From Pseudomonadota bacterium (GTDB lineage: Bacteria; Desulfobacterota; Desulfobulbia; Desulfobulbales; SURF-16): a DNA stretch of 33,507 bases. Made by a program: the position numbers and the translations under genes. Positions 21,556 through 29,163 of the stretch are shown piece by piece (position 1 is the stretch's first letter; every line of letters starts with the position of its first letter). The notes below the pieces were generated by a model. That model was not told the DNA's origin. It worked only from the letters and a program-made list of their open reading frames with translations, and did no database searches. Location of the stretch: positions 1 to 33,507 of the forward strand of contig JAHIVT010000183.1 in NCBI GenBank assembly GCA_018816555.1. The letters are read 5' to 3'.

Positions 21556-22170
21556 TCAGCGCAGCTTTTTCAGCAGGATATTAATCTCCTCCAGGCCAAC
21601 ATGGTCCGGATTATACTCCTCGCCGTACCATTCCAGGATTTCGGCATTCTCCGCGTCTTCCGGATTTTTGAGTGCGGCAAGAAACTCCTCATAGCCCGGA
21701 ATACCGCCCACATCCTCCGGCGGACAGGCCCGCTCGCCGGCCAGCAGGATGGGATGCTTGAGAATGGTCTCCTTGGCGGCAATCACCTTTTCCACCTTGA
21801 TCTCATGCTGCCATGAATCGCCGAAATCATATTCATAGATGAATTTTTTCTTGATCTTGGTCTTCAGATCGCCCAACTTGGTTTTGCGTTCGTCAAACAC
21901 CTTTATCCCCTCCCAGTCCTCTTCCGCGGAGGGCTGGCCGTATAACTCCTTGCCGATGATGAACTGGTGCATGTGGCAATCATCCCATCCCATGGAAAGC
22001 TGGATAACAGTGTGGAGCTTGGCAAGGGAAAAGGAGCCGGGCACCTGCAGCCGCCGCCAGACAACAGGATCGGTCCCCAGCAGGGAGATCTTCAGTTGGT
22101 AGACATCAGGCAGGATTTTCTTTGTTTTTTTATTTTTCTGCGGGAAATCAACTTTGATTATTTTCCCCAT
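21556..22170 (-). CDS. pRiA4b ORF-3 family protein
   Basis: A 204-residue protein matching the plasmid pRiA4b ORF-3 family: Y-Q-L-K-I-S-L-L-G-T-x-P-x-V-W-R-R-L-Q-V-P, then L-H-x-V-I-Q-x-x-M-G-W-D-D-C-H-M-H-Q-F, the Y-E-Y-D-F-G-D-S-W-Q-H motif and C-P-P-E-D-V-G-G-I-P-G-Y. Its biochemical role is unknown. The ATG at 22170 is preferred because AAAGG lies eight bases before it; a GTG nine bases earlier lies within that site. It is separated from neighbours on both sides, with a nested repeat after it. Confidence 0.92.
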   Translation of the reverse strand: MGKIIKVDFPQKNKKTKKILPDVYQLKISLLGTDPVVWRRLQVPGSFSLAKLHTVIQLSMGWDDCHMHQFIIGKELYGQPSAEEDWEGIKVFDERKTKLGDLKTKIKKKFIYEYDFGDSWQHEIKVEKVIAAKETILKHPILLAGERACPPEDVGGIPGYEEFLAALKNPEDAENAEILEWYGEEYNPDHVGLEEINILLKKLR

Positions 22171-22305
22171 AATGATCACCTTTCAGGACAATGGTAAGTT
22201 ACGAGCTAAAGGCACAATATAATCCCTACCCTCTGAAAGTCGGAGAAAAAACAGGGGCTCTTGGGTATTTTTTTATCAATGCGGGGCGGAGCGGGCGGTG
22301 GAGAG

Positions 22306-23145
22306 CTACTTGCCTGCCGCCTTGAAACTACCGGACGGTCCCTCATAGGCAATGAGATTGGCCGTGAGGGAGCCGATAACGATTTTCGCCTTGATTTTCA
22401 CCGGGATACGGGAAGGGTCATCGGTAAGCCAGACAAGGGGGTCGCCAACCTTCTGGTACAGGCCCTTAAAGGTCAGATGGGGTTTGACTTCAAGGGTGTC
22501 CCTCCGGCCCAGGATTGTTTCCAGCGGCTCCCTGGCCTCCAGGCTCAGCGCCACCCGGTGGCGTTTTTTGTCGGCAAAGGCGGGAACCACCGTTTGCTCG
22601 CCCATGGCAAAGGGCATGACCCGCATAAAAAGAAAGGCGCTGAATTCGTTGTGCACCGGTCCGTCCACCATAAAGACTTCCGGGGCATCATCGTTTTTGG
22701 TGTAGGTGATGCGGCCGTGCTCCTGGTCGTATACCGTGATCTTGGTATTCCGGCGGCGGCCCTCCTTCTGCAGCATCTCATGACGCAGGGGCAGCCGGGA
22801 GCCACCCCTGACCGTGGTGGTGAAGCTATCCTCCACCGGATAGAGAACCGCCAGCAGCCCGGCCGACTTGACCCTTACCTCAATGAGAAATGTATCGTCC
22901 GCCCCCTCCTGCCTGACCACCTGCATCAAAAGCTCGCCGGCCTCGATTCCCATCCAGGTCACCGAATAGCGCAGGGACTCCCCACCCCCATAGGCGGTCT
23001 GCAGCAGTTTTGCATCCGGTGTTGCATCAACCGGGGAAACATTCCCGCCCGCAACAGCTGGGCCGGATGTTGCGGCCAGGCCCGGCCCTGCTGCCAGCAG
23101 GGCGGCCAGGAAAAAAATTGCCGGCAGCAGGATAAAATTTTTCAT
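22306..23145 (-). CDS. DUF3108 periplasmic protein
   Basis: A 279-residue exported protein. The signal peptide covers about residues 1-25 (L-A-A-T). The body fits DUF3108: G-E-S-L-R-Y-S-V-T-W-M-G-I-E-A-G near residue 55, a central F-x-T-x-V-R-G segment and a C-terminal D-D-x-x-R-I-P-V-K-I-K-A-K-I-V-I-G. The function is unknown, though some members act in envelope assembly. Its ATG overlaps the TGA of the upstream TerC gene by four bases, so the two are translationally coupled and likely one operon. Confidence 0.88.
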   Translation of the reverse strand: MKNFILLPAIFFLAALLAAGPGLAATSGPAVAGGNVSPVDATPDAKLLQTAYGGGESLRYSVTWMGIEAGELLMQVVRQEGADDTFLIEVRVKSAGLLAVLYPVEDSFTTTVRGGSRLPLRHEMLQKEGRRRNTKITVYDQEHGRITYTKNDDAPEVFMVDGPVHNEFSAFLFMRVMPFAMGEQTVVPAFADKKRHRVALSLEAREPLETILGRRDTLEVKPHLTFKGLYQKVGDPLVWLTDDPSRIPVKIKAKIVIGSLTANLIAYEGPSGSFKAAGK

Positions 23146-23876
23146 GACTTGTGGTGCAGTTTGACCGGCTGGGCGCTCTTGGCCCGCATCTTGATATTCA
23201 GCATCTCTACGCTGACGGAAAAGGCCATGGCAAAATAGATATAGCCTTTGGGGATGTGCAGGCCGAAGCCCTCACCCATGAGGGTGAAACCCACCAGGAT
23301 GAGAAAACTCAAGGCCAGCATCTTGATGGTCGGATGATTTTCGACATAGTCGCCGATGGCCCCTGCGGCAAACATCATCACCAACACGGAGATGACGATG
23401 GCCAGGATCATGATGGGCAGATGCTGGGCCAGGCCCACGGCGGTGATGACCGAATCCAGGGAAAAGATGATGTCGATAATGGCAATCTGGATAAGTACTC
23501 CGGCAAAGCCGGCGGCCCGGCTCTGGCGCTCTTTCTCTTCAACCCCCTCCAGGTTGTTGTGAATCTCATGGGTGCTTTTGGCAAGCAGGAAGAGCCCGCC
23601 GCCCAGGAGAATGATATCCCGGCCGGATATGGTTTTCGCCAGCACCGTAAACAGCGGCTCGGTCAGGCCCATGACCCAGGTCAGGGACAGCAGCAGACCG
23701 ATGCGGGTCAACATGGCCATGAGAAGCCCCAGGGTCCTGCCCTTTTGGCGCTGTTCTTCCGGCAGTCGGCCGGCAATAATGGTGAGAAAAATAATATTGT
23801 CTATGCCAAGGACGATTTCCAGTGCCGTCAACGTGGCAAGGGCAATCCAGGCCTGGGGGTCGGATATCCAGTTCAT
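23142..23876 (-). CDS. TerC-family integral membrane protein
   Basis: A 244-residue protein with about seven membrane segments. It shows A-L-E-I-V-L-G-I-D-N-I-I-F and, after the middle, I-I-D-I-I-F-S-L-D-S-V-I-T-A-V-G, the two Asp-containing membrane motifs of TerC/Alx-type proteins, which are linked to metal (manganese) export and tellurite resistance. The ATG at 23876 (M-N-W-I-S-D-P-Q-A-W) matches the usual family start; an ATG 57 bases upstream would add a tail that relatives lack. No clear ribosome binding site is seen at either. It is co-transcribed with the DUF3108 gene by a four-base overlap. Confidence 0.93.
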   Translation of the reverse strand: MNWISDPQAWIALATLTALEIVLGIDNIIFLTIIAGRLPEEQRQKGRTLGLLMAMLTRIGLLLSLTWVMGLTEPLFTVLAKTISGRDIILLGGGLFLLAKSTHEIHNNLEGVEEKERQSRAAGFAGVLIQIAIIDIIFSLDSVITAVGLAQHLPIMILAIVISVLVMMFAAGAIGDYVENHPTIKMLALSFLILVGFTLMGEGFGLHIPKGYIYFAMAFSVSVEMLNIKMRAKSAQPVKLHHKS

Positions 23877-23933
23877 GTCGGTTTTGAGTTCAGGTTGAGG
23901 GTTATCAGTGCAGAAAATCAATACAGGCAACAT

Positions 23934-24271
23934 AAGACAATTTATAAAAAATTGTTTTGATACTATAACACAGTTGCCATATTACACGACAGGGTGTTCA
24001 TAACGAAAGCCTTTCACATGGGTCTGCCAGGCTTTCAGGGGCAGCCGATGAAATCAAATAGAGGTCAAGGTTGGCCACTGCCTGGGTTCAGGCCAGAGAA
24101 AAGACACTCTCTGTACTTCATGATCTCTTTTGCGCCGGCTTGACCCAAGTCAAGGATATGTTCCTGCCGATCAACTATGATAGACACAGACACCAATGCA
24201 AATCAAGGAGTTGCGTGCGGCAGATGCGTACCATTTTTCCATAACACGCCAAACCAGGCAGGAGGCAGAAT
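23934..24271. other. Intergenic region upstream of the cupin gene
   Basis: About 340 bases with no gene. It contains a stem (GAAAGCCT 24005-24012 with AGGCTTTC 24029-24036) and the CRP/FNR-type promoter candidate at 24140-24188. Confidence 0.5.
24140..24188 (+). promoter_or_regulatory. CRP/FNR-family activated promoter candidate
   Basis: TTGAC-CCAA-GTCAA (24140-24153) is a perfect FNR-type dyad centred at 24146.5. A -10 element TATGAT lies at 24176-24181, so the start would fall near 24188. The centre is then about 41.5 bases upstream, the classical class II activator position. The downstream gene is the cupin at 24272. The site resembles the DNR/HcpR type, linked to nitrosative stress and anaerobiosis. 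Confidence 0.6.
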
Positions 24272-24589
24272 ATGAAAAAAATCGAATTAGACCAGACAGG
24301 TATATTTGAGGAAAAAGGCATCAAAAAATTTCTGGTGCACGATTCCGCCTACTTTAAAATCATCAACTTCAACATCAAGGCGGGCCAGACCTTCCCGGTC
24401 CACGCCCACAAGATCGAAGGCCAGCTCTCCATCCTGGTGCTGTCCGGCTCGGGTGAATTTCTGGGTCAGGACAATGCGGCCATGCCGGCCAAACCCGGCG
24501 ACATCCTCATCTCCGACATCAGCGAGCCCCACGGCGCCCGGGCCATCACCGACATGCGGATTCTCGTCACCATTGCCCCGCCCATCTGA
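24272..24589 (+). CDS. Small single-domain cupin protein
   Basis: A 105-residue protein that is one cupin barrel. Metal-binding residues are seen in the first motif, P-V-H-A-H-K-I-E-G-Q-L, and the second motif is about P-G-D-I-L-I-S-D-I-S-E-P-H-G. Such proteins are often small metal-binding enzymes or sensors. CAGGAGG lies seven bases before the ATG. The promoter candidate just upstream has an FNR/DNR-type site at the class II position, so it may be induced without oxygen or under nitric oxide. The precise substrate is unknown. Confidence 0.85.
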   Translation: MKKIELDQTGIFEEKGIKKFLVHDSAYFKIINFNIKAGQTFPVHAHKIEGQLSILVLSGSGEFLGQDNAAMPAKPGDILISDISEPHGARAITDMRILVTIAPPI

Positions 24590-24606
24590 TCTCTTTTGGT
24601 TGCAGG

Positions 24607-25446
24607 CTATTTGACCCCACGGTAAAAGGCCATTTTTTCGGCATAGGGCGCAAAGATCTTCGTCACCTCGACTCTCTCCTGCTCGGATAGGGGCGGCATG
24701 GCACCGGCAGCCGCCAGAGTCTGCACCTCAGCCGGGGTTGAACAGCCGACAATGGCCACGGTGACATCAAAGGAGAGGGCGTAGCGGAGGAGAATCTCCG
24801 GGGTGATACCGAATTTGGGCAGGATGTAATGGGAGGCGCCCAGAATCTTCATGGCGATGACGGCGATCCCCTTTTTGCGGGCCGCCGGCAGGGTAAGGGT
24901 CAGAAATCCGCCCAGCAGTCCCTCCACCGGGTTGACCGGCAGCAGCACGGCATCCACCGGCCACTCCTGCACCGCTTTGGTCAGCACATGCGGGTCATGA
25001 TGACCGGTGACTCCGATGTTGCGAACGAGTCCGCTTTTTTTCGCCTCGACAAAGGCCTCCAGCGCCCCGCCGGGCCGGGAGATGGCCAGCAGATCATCCT
25101 CTGTGCGCACATCATGGATCTGCCAGAGATCAAGATAGCCGGTCTGCAGCCTCTTCAGGGTATTTTCCAGGTCGGCCAGGGCCTCGGACCTGCTGCGGGA
25201 TGCTGATTTGCTGGTCTGAAAGATCGATTCCCGTAGTGCAGGATCCTCTTTCCAGACCGATCCGTAATAGACCTCACTGTCCGAGTAGACTCTGGCTGAG
25301 TCGAAGTAGCTTATGCCTTGATCGACCGCCTGGCGGATGACGGACCGGGCCTCGTTTTCCCTGCCGTAGGTGCGCAGCACGCCTTCACCGCCCAGCCCGA
25401 CCACCGTCACCTGCCGCTGCTGCCTGCCAAAGGAAACCGTCTTCAT
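24607..25446 (-). CDS. Aldo/keto reductase
   Basis: A 279-residue NADPH-dependent oxidoreductase with the complete catalytic tetrad: Asp49 and Tyr54 in F-D-S-A-R-V-Y, Lys80 in T-S-K-S and His111 in W-Q-I-H. Later segments (N-I-G-V-T-G-H, I-A-V-I-A-M-K-I-L-G, V-A-I-V-G-C-S-T-P) complete the barrel. The substrate is unknown; it lacks the extra C-terminal ferredoxin domain of some anaerobe relatives. GAGAGG lies before the ATG. It follows ppnP by about 70 bases on the same strand, so they may form an operon. Confidence 0.93.
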   Translation of the reverse strand: MKTVSFGRQQRQVTVVGLGGEGVLRTYGRENEARSVIRQAVDQGISYFDSARVYSDSEVYYGSVWKEDPALRESIFQTSKSASRSRSEALADLENTLKRLQTGYLDLWQIHDVRTEDDLLAISRPGGALEAFVEAKKSGLVRNIGVTGHHDPHVLTKAVQEWPVDAVLLPVNPVEGLLGGFLTLTLPAARKKGIAVIAMKILGASHYILPKFGITPEILLRYALSFDVTVAIVGCSTPAEVQTLAAAGAMPPLSEQERVEVTKIFAPYAEKMAFYRGVK

Positions 25447-25519
25447 CTTTTCACCTCTCTACCCGGCCTTGAGCATACCCATTCTTCCCGATCGCCGTCC
25501 GGCAGGCGCCACTGCCCTT

Positions 25520-25837
25520 TTATTTGATAAAGGAGCAGCAGTAGTCCGCCAGCTCAGTCACCTTCAGCTTGAAGGAGGAATTGGCCGGCACGTCAAAGGA
25601 TTCACCGCCCTTCACCTTTTTCCAGCGGGCCACACCGGGCAGCAGTACTTCCAGCTCACCGGCGAGTATCTCCATGATCTCCTTGTCGGCGGTGTTGAAT
25701 TCGTATTCCCCGGGCAGCATGACCCCCAGGGTCTTCTTAGCGCCGTCCGGGAAAATGACGGTGCGGCTGGTGACGCTGCCGCCGAAATAGACATTTGCCT
25801 TCTTGACTATTGTGACATTGTTGAATTCAGTAATCAT
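25520..25837 (-). CDS. ppnP: Pyrimidine/purine nucleoside phosphorylase PpnP
   Basis: A 105-residue cupin-like protein (former DUF1255/YaiE). It shows K-A-N-V-Y-F-G-G-x-V-T-S-R-T-V, [13 protein letters not shown] and [16 protein letters not shown]. It cleaves nucleosides with phosphate and salvages bases. The length matches the family exactly. A GGAGAAGG site precedes the ATG, and an almost perfect 22-base palindrome lies 44 bases further upstream, a likely operator. Confidence 0.95.
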   Translation of the reverse strand: MITEFNNVTIVKKANVYFGGSVTSRTVIFPDGAKKTLGVMLPGEYEFNTADKEIMEILAGELEVLLPGVARWKKVKGGESFDVPANSSFKLKVTELADYCCSFIK

Positions 25838-25880
25838 GTATCCTTCTCCATTAATAATTGTTTTTGCTTGAGAGATATTA

Positions 25881-25902
25881 GCATAATCTAGCTAGGTTAT
25901 GC
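25881..25902 (-). promoter_or_regulatory. Near-perfect palindromic operator candidate for ppnP
   Basis: GCATAA-t-CTAGCTAG-g-TTATGC, 20 of 22 positions symmetric. It overlaps where the -35 and -10 elements of the ppnP promoter would be expected (44 bases upstream of the start). The regulator is unknown. Confidence 0.5.
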
Positions 25903-26010
25903 ATCATCCAATCTACCTGTCAGCCTGTAAATCTGCAGCATGCGGATTGCACCAGTCCCTCTAACGTTCTGCGCAGAAAATTTCAAGCCCGTTTTCGGTG
26001 CGCGTCTACC

Positions 26011-26115
26011 ATGGAAAAAAATATTCCCGCCCGACTGCCAACCCTGGACAAAGCACGATTAATCGGTTATATATTAGGATTCGAGCGGGCCGGGTTACCG
26101 GCCCGTTTTTTTTGA
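26011..26115 (+). CDS. Possible 34-residue peptide overlapping a terminator
   Basis: ATG at 26011 opens a 34-codon frame (M-E-K-N-I-P-A-R-L-P-T-L-D-K-A-R-L-I-G-Y) that ends TGA right in the T run of the terminator at 26086-26113. The amino-acid pattern is protein-like, but there is no ribosome binding site. It could be a decayed gene end, a leader peptide or chance. Confidence 0.25.
   Translation: MEKNIPARLPTLDKARLIGYILGFERAGLPARFF
26086..26113 (+). terminator. Intrinsic terminator of an unknown short transcript
   Basis: CGGGCCGG (26086-26093), loop GTTA, CCGGCCCG (26098-26105) and eight T. It lies far upstream of prfC and downstream of no rightward gene, so it ends either a small RNA or the short frame at 26011. 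Confidence 0.85.
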
Positions 26116-26318
26116 TGCCCCGCAAAAAAATGGCTGGCTATCCCACTGTGGTTCTCCCGCCGAGTGATCATTGCCTGTTTGTCCTGTTGTAGGGATTTGT
26201 TAGCATCTTTTTGTTTTCACAGACTGCGGGGCTTCCCGTATTCACTATTCACCACAGGCGCGTTCATTACAGTCTGCCGGAAACGCGCTTTATTCATTGC
26301 AGATAATGGGTTGTAAAG

Positions 26319-27905
26319 TTGAGCAGTAAACTTCAGAAAGAAATCGAACGCCGCCGCACCTTCGGCATCATCAGCCATCCTGATGCCGGTAAGACCACCC
26401 TCACCGAAAAGCTGCTGCTGTTCGGCGGCGCCATCCAGATGGCCGGAGCGGTCAAGTCCCGCAAAACCGCCAACCATGCGGTGAGCGACTGGATGGCCAT
26501 TGAACAGGAACGCGGTATTTCCGTCACCTCGTCGGTGATGAAATTTAATTACCGTGACTATGAGATCAATCTGCTGGACACCCCCGGCCATCAGGACTTT
26601 TCCGAAGACACCTACCGGGTGCTGACCGCGGTGGACAGCGCGCTGATGGTGATTGACAATGCCAAGGGCGTGGAGGCCCAGACCGAAAAGCTGATGGAGG
26701 TCTGCCGCATGCGCAACACCCCGGTCATCACCTTCATCAACAAGCTCGACCGTGAGGGCATGGACCCCCTGGACATCATGGCGGAGATCGAGGACAAACT
26801 GCAGATCGAGTGCACTCCCCTCTCCTGGCCCATCGGCATGGGCAAGACATTTAAAGGGGTGTACAACATGTACCGGGGCGAACTGCAGCTCTTCACCCCC
26901 AGCCAGGGAACCCGCCCCGAGGACACCATCGTTATCAAGGGCATCAATGATCCCCTGCTTGACAAGCTGCTGGGCCGACAGGCCGACAAGCTGCGCGAGG
27001 ACATCGAACTGCTGGAAGGGGCGGCCAATCCCTTTGAGCATGAGGAATATCTGAAGGCAAGCCAGAGCCCGGTCTTTTTCGGCAGCGCCATCAACAATTT
27101 CGGCGTCAAGGAACTACTCGATGCCTTTGTCGAACTGGCGCCGGCCCCCGGTCCCCGGGCCACCCTCAGCCGCGACGTGGCGCCGGACGAGGAAACATTT
27201 TCCGGCTTCACCTTTAAAATCCAGGCCAACATGAACCCGGCCCACCGGGACCGCATCGCCTTTTTCCGCATCTGTTCCGGCAAATTCACCCGGGGCATGA
27301 AGGTACGGCACCACCGCATCGGCAAGGAGGTGTCACTGGCCAATGCCACCATCTTCATGGCCCAGGACCGCAGCAATGTGGAGGAGGCCTATCCGGGTGA
27401 CATCATCGGCATCCACAACCACGGCACCATCAAGATCGGCGACACCTTTACCGACAAGGAGCCCCTCAAATTCACCGGCATCCCGAATTTCGCCCCGGAG
27501 CATTTCCGCCGGGTGCTGCTCAAGAACCCGCTGAAGATGAAACAGCTGAGCAAGGGGTTGGTCCAGCTGGCTGAAGAGGGGGCGGTGCAGCTCTTCCGTC
27601 CGCTGATGGGCAGCGATTATATCCTGGGAGCGGTGGGCGTGCTGCAGTTTGACGTGACCATGGCCCGGCTGAAGGCGGAATACGGCGTGGATGCGGTCTA
27701 CGAAGGGGTGAATTACGCCACCGCCCGCTGGATAAGCTGCGCTGACCGCAAAAAACTTGACGAATTCACGCAGAAAAAACAGTCGAGTCTTGCCCTGGAC
27801 GGCGAAGGCCATCTCGCCTTTCTGGCCCCCAGCGAATGGAATCTGTCCCGCACCATGGAGCTGTTCCCTGATATCGTTTTTCACAAAACCAGGGAATACA
27901 GCTGA
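26319..27905 (+). CDS. prfC: Peptide chain release factor 3 (RF3)
   Basis: A 528-residue translational GTPase that recycles RF1/RF2 after termination. G1 S-H-P-D-A-G-K-T (residues 19-26), G3 D-T-P-G-H-Q-D-F, G4 N-K-L-D-R-E, and the typical S-V-T-S-S-V-M and C-terminal E-F-x-P-E-H-F-R-R-V-type segments are present. The length is nearly that of E. coli RF3 (529). It starts at a TTG, since an in-frame stop lies 15 bases upstream and no ATG fits; no strong ribosome binding site is seen. It converges with the sulfite reductase-like gene across a short repeat. Confidence 0.97.
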   Translation: MSSKLQKEIERRRTFGIISHPDAGKTTLTEKLLLFGGAIQMAGAVKSRKTANHAVSDWMAIEQERGISVTSSVMKFNYRDYEINLLDTPGHQDFSEDTYRVLTAVDSALMVIDNAKGVEAQTEKLMEVCRMRNTPVITFINKLDREGMDPLDIMAEIEDKLQIECTPLSWPIGMGKTFKGVYNMYRGELQLFTPSQGTRPEDTIVIKGINDPLLDKLLGRQADKLREDIELLEGAANPFEHEEYLKASQSPVFFGSAINNFGVKELLDAFVELAPAPGPRATLSRDVAPDEETFSGFTFKIQANMNPAHRDRIAFFRICSGKFTRGMKVRHHRIGKEVSLANATIFMAQDRSNVEEAYPGDIIGIHNHGTIKIGDTFTDKEPLKFTGIPNFAPEHFRRVLLKNPLKMKQLSKGLVQLAEEGAVQLFRPLMGSDYILGAVGVLQFDVTMARLKAEYGVDAVYEGVNYATARWISCADRKKLDEFTQKKQSSLALDGEGHLAFLAPSEWNLSRTMELFPDIVFHKTREYS

Positions 27906-27910
27906 GATAC

Positions 27911-27959
27911 TGACTGGTCCGATTAGTCAGACCAATCAGACCAATCGGACCAATCAAAC
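27911..27959. repeat. Tandem nonamer repeat between convergent genes
   Basis: Imperfect tandem AGACCAATC units, with GGTCCGATT (27916-27924) the reverse complement of AATCGGACC (27943-27951). The repeat sits just after the prfC stop and could fold as a weak bidirectional terminator. Confidence 0.6.
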
Positions 27960-28556
27960 CGCCTCGGGATAAGGAAACTCAGGATGAGCCAGCAGCTTGT
28001 ACATCCGCTGCTTCTGGCTGGTGTGGGCATCGTGGAAATTGATCAGCTTTTCGATCACATCCAGCACCTCCGCCTCGGTGGCCTTGCGTACAATGCGGCG
28101 GCCGACCTTGGGGTACGGCCCGCCCTTGCCGCCGGCATACACATCAAATCCGGCCCGGGTCGCCATCACCCCGATATCCGTGGTCAATACCCCGGAACAG
28201 GCCAGCGGGCAGGCCGACACAGCGATCTTCAACTTCGGCTTGGTAAGTGCCTTGTCCTTGAACCGGGCCAGGATTGCCGCTGAAAGCTTTTCACTATCAA
28301 TGATTCCCAAATTGCAATGGGGTTTGCCCACGCAGACCCGCGGCAGTGGGAATTTCCCCGGACCCTTGAACTGCACCCCCAGGGGCGCTAACTCCGCCTT
28401 AATAACCTCGGCGTCCTCTTCGGCAACATTGATCAGCCGTAAATTCTGGGCTGTGGAGAGATAGACGCCAAGCCTGTACTTTTCAGCCAGTGCATATGCC
28501 TTGGCCATGACATCGAGGGGCAGACGCCCCGCCGGCAGCATGATTGTAATATTCAT
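27954..28556 (-). CDS. Small siroheme sulfite/nitrite reductase-like protein
   Basis: A 200-residue protein with the four-cysteine siroheme-[4Fe-4S] signature: Cys75-x5-Cys81 (C-V-G-K-P-H-C) and Cys116-x3-Cys120 (S-A-C-P-L-A-C). The N-terminal ferredoxin-like half-domain is followed by the cofactor-binding half, so it is about one third of a full assimilatory enzyme. It matches the small assimilatory-type sulfite reductase of Desulfovibrio in size and motif spacing, as I remember it. It probably reduces sulfite or nitrite, or binds siroheme. No electron-donor gene is adjacent. No strong ribosome binding site is visible at the ATG. Confidence 0.9.
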   Translation of the reverse strand: MNITIMLPAGRLPLDVMAKAYALAEKYRLGVYLSTAQNLRLINVAEEDAEVIKAELAPLGVQFKGPGKFPLPRVCVGKPHCNLGIIDSEKLSAAILARFKDKALTKPKLKIAVSACPLACSGVLTTDIGVMATRAGFDVYAGGKGGPYPKVGRRIVRKATEAEVLDVIEKLINFHDAHTSQKQRMYKLLAHPEFPYPEAV

Positions 28557-28716
28557 AATCTTTTCTCAAAATTGCTTTTAATGATCATTACTTTTCCATT
28601 AATACCAAAACAAATTTTATAGCTGAATTTTTCCGTCGTTTCAAAAAGAATTTTATAGCCCTTTCAGTCATCACCGGTTAAATAATGTGGCAAACAAAAT
28701 TAACAGGAGACACAAA

Positions 28717-29148
28717 ATGGGACACCACGCAAACAACCCTTACGGGTCCGGTGACAAGGCCGTCAGAGCCATTGACCGGAAAAGAGAGCAGGAGCGCAAA
28801 ATCATGCTCTCTGCGGCATACAAATTTGCCGATGAACTGGCGATGAAACTAGTGCAGCGCCTGCTGGATCAGCATATCATCGAGACATCATCGGAAAGCG
28901 CCATCAGGGAAATTTTCGGCAATCTGTTGCGCAATATCACAGATATAGATGATTTTGATCTCCAGTATAAAATTGCCCCGCTGAGACAGCTCGCCGTCAA
29001 CCCGAACTTCATCAGTCTTTATCTCACCCAGTACATCATCGAGGACCTGGTGAACCATCCCAAGATCGAGGATGTATTCGGCGATGATATCGATGTCTAC
29101 AAAGCGGTTGATTCGGTACTGGACAAGATCCGCCCCTCTGACGTTTAA
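28717..29148 (+). CDS. Conserved protein of unknown function
   Basis: A 143-residue helical protein. It starts M-G-H-H-A-N-N-P-Y-G-S-G-D-K with AGGAG seven bases upstream; a GTG start ten codons earlier would read through that site. The middle has I-M-L-S-A-A-Y-K-F-A-D-E-L and D-D-F-D-L-Q-Y-K-I-A-P, and the end D-V-F-G-D-D-I-D-V-Y. No motif or signal peptide is known to me. The gene directly precedes the radical SAM gene (15 bases to its ATG), so they are probably one operon and may work together. Confidence 0.8.
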   Translation: MGHHANNPYGSGDKAVRAIDRKREQERKIMLSAAYKFADELAMKLVQRLLDQHIIETSSESAIREIFGNLLRNITDIDDFDLQYKIAPLRQLAVNPNFISLYLTQYIIEDLVNHPKIEDVFGDDIDVYKAVDSVLDKIRPSDV

Positions 29149-29163
29149 AGTTGTTGTCCCATT

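Larger units (their letters stand above)
25838..26318. other. Intergenic region between ppnP and prfC
   Basis: About 480 bases. It holds the ppnP operator, a short frame at 26011-26115, a strong terminator at 26086-26113 and a stem near prfC (GCGCGTT 26258-26264 with AACGCGC 26282-26288). Confidence 0.55.

Noticed and set aside
26030-26105. tRNA-like fold with TTCGA near 26079
   Set aside because: The arms do not form a cloverleaf and the sequence instead forms a terminator.
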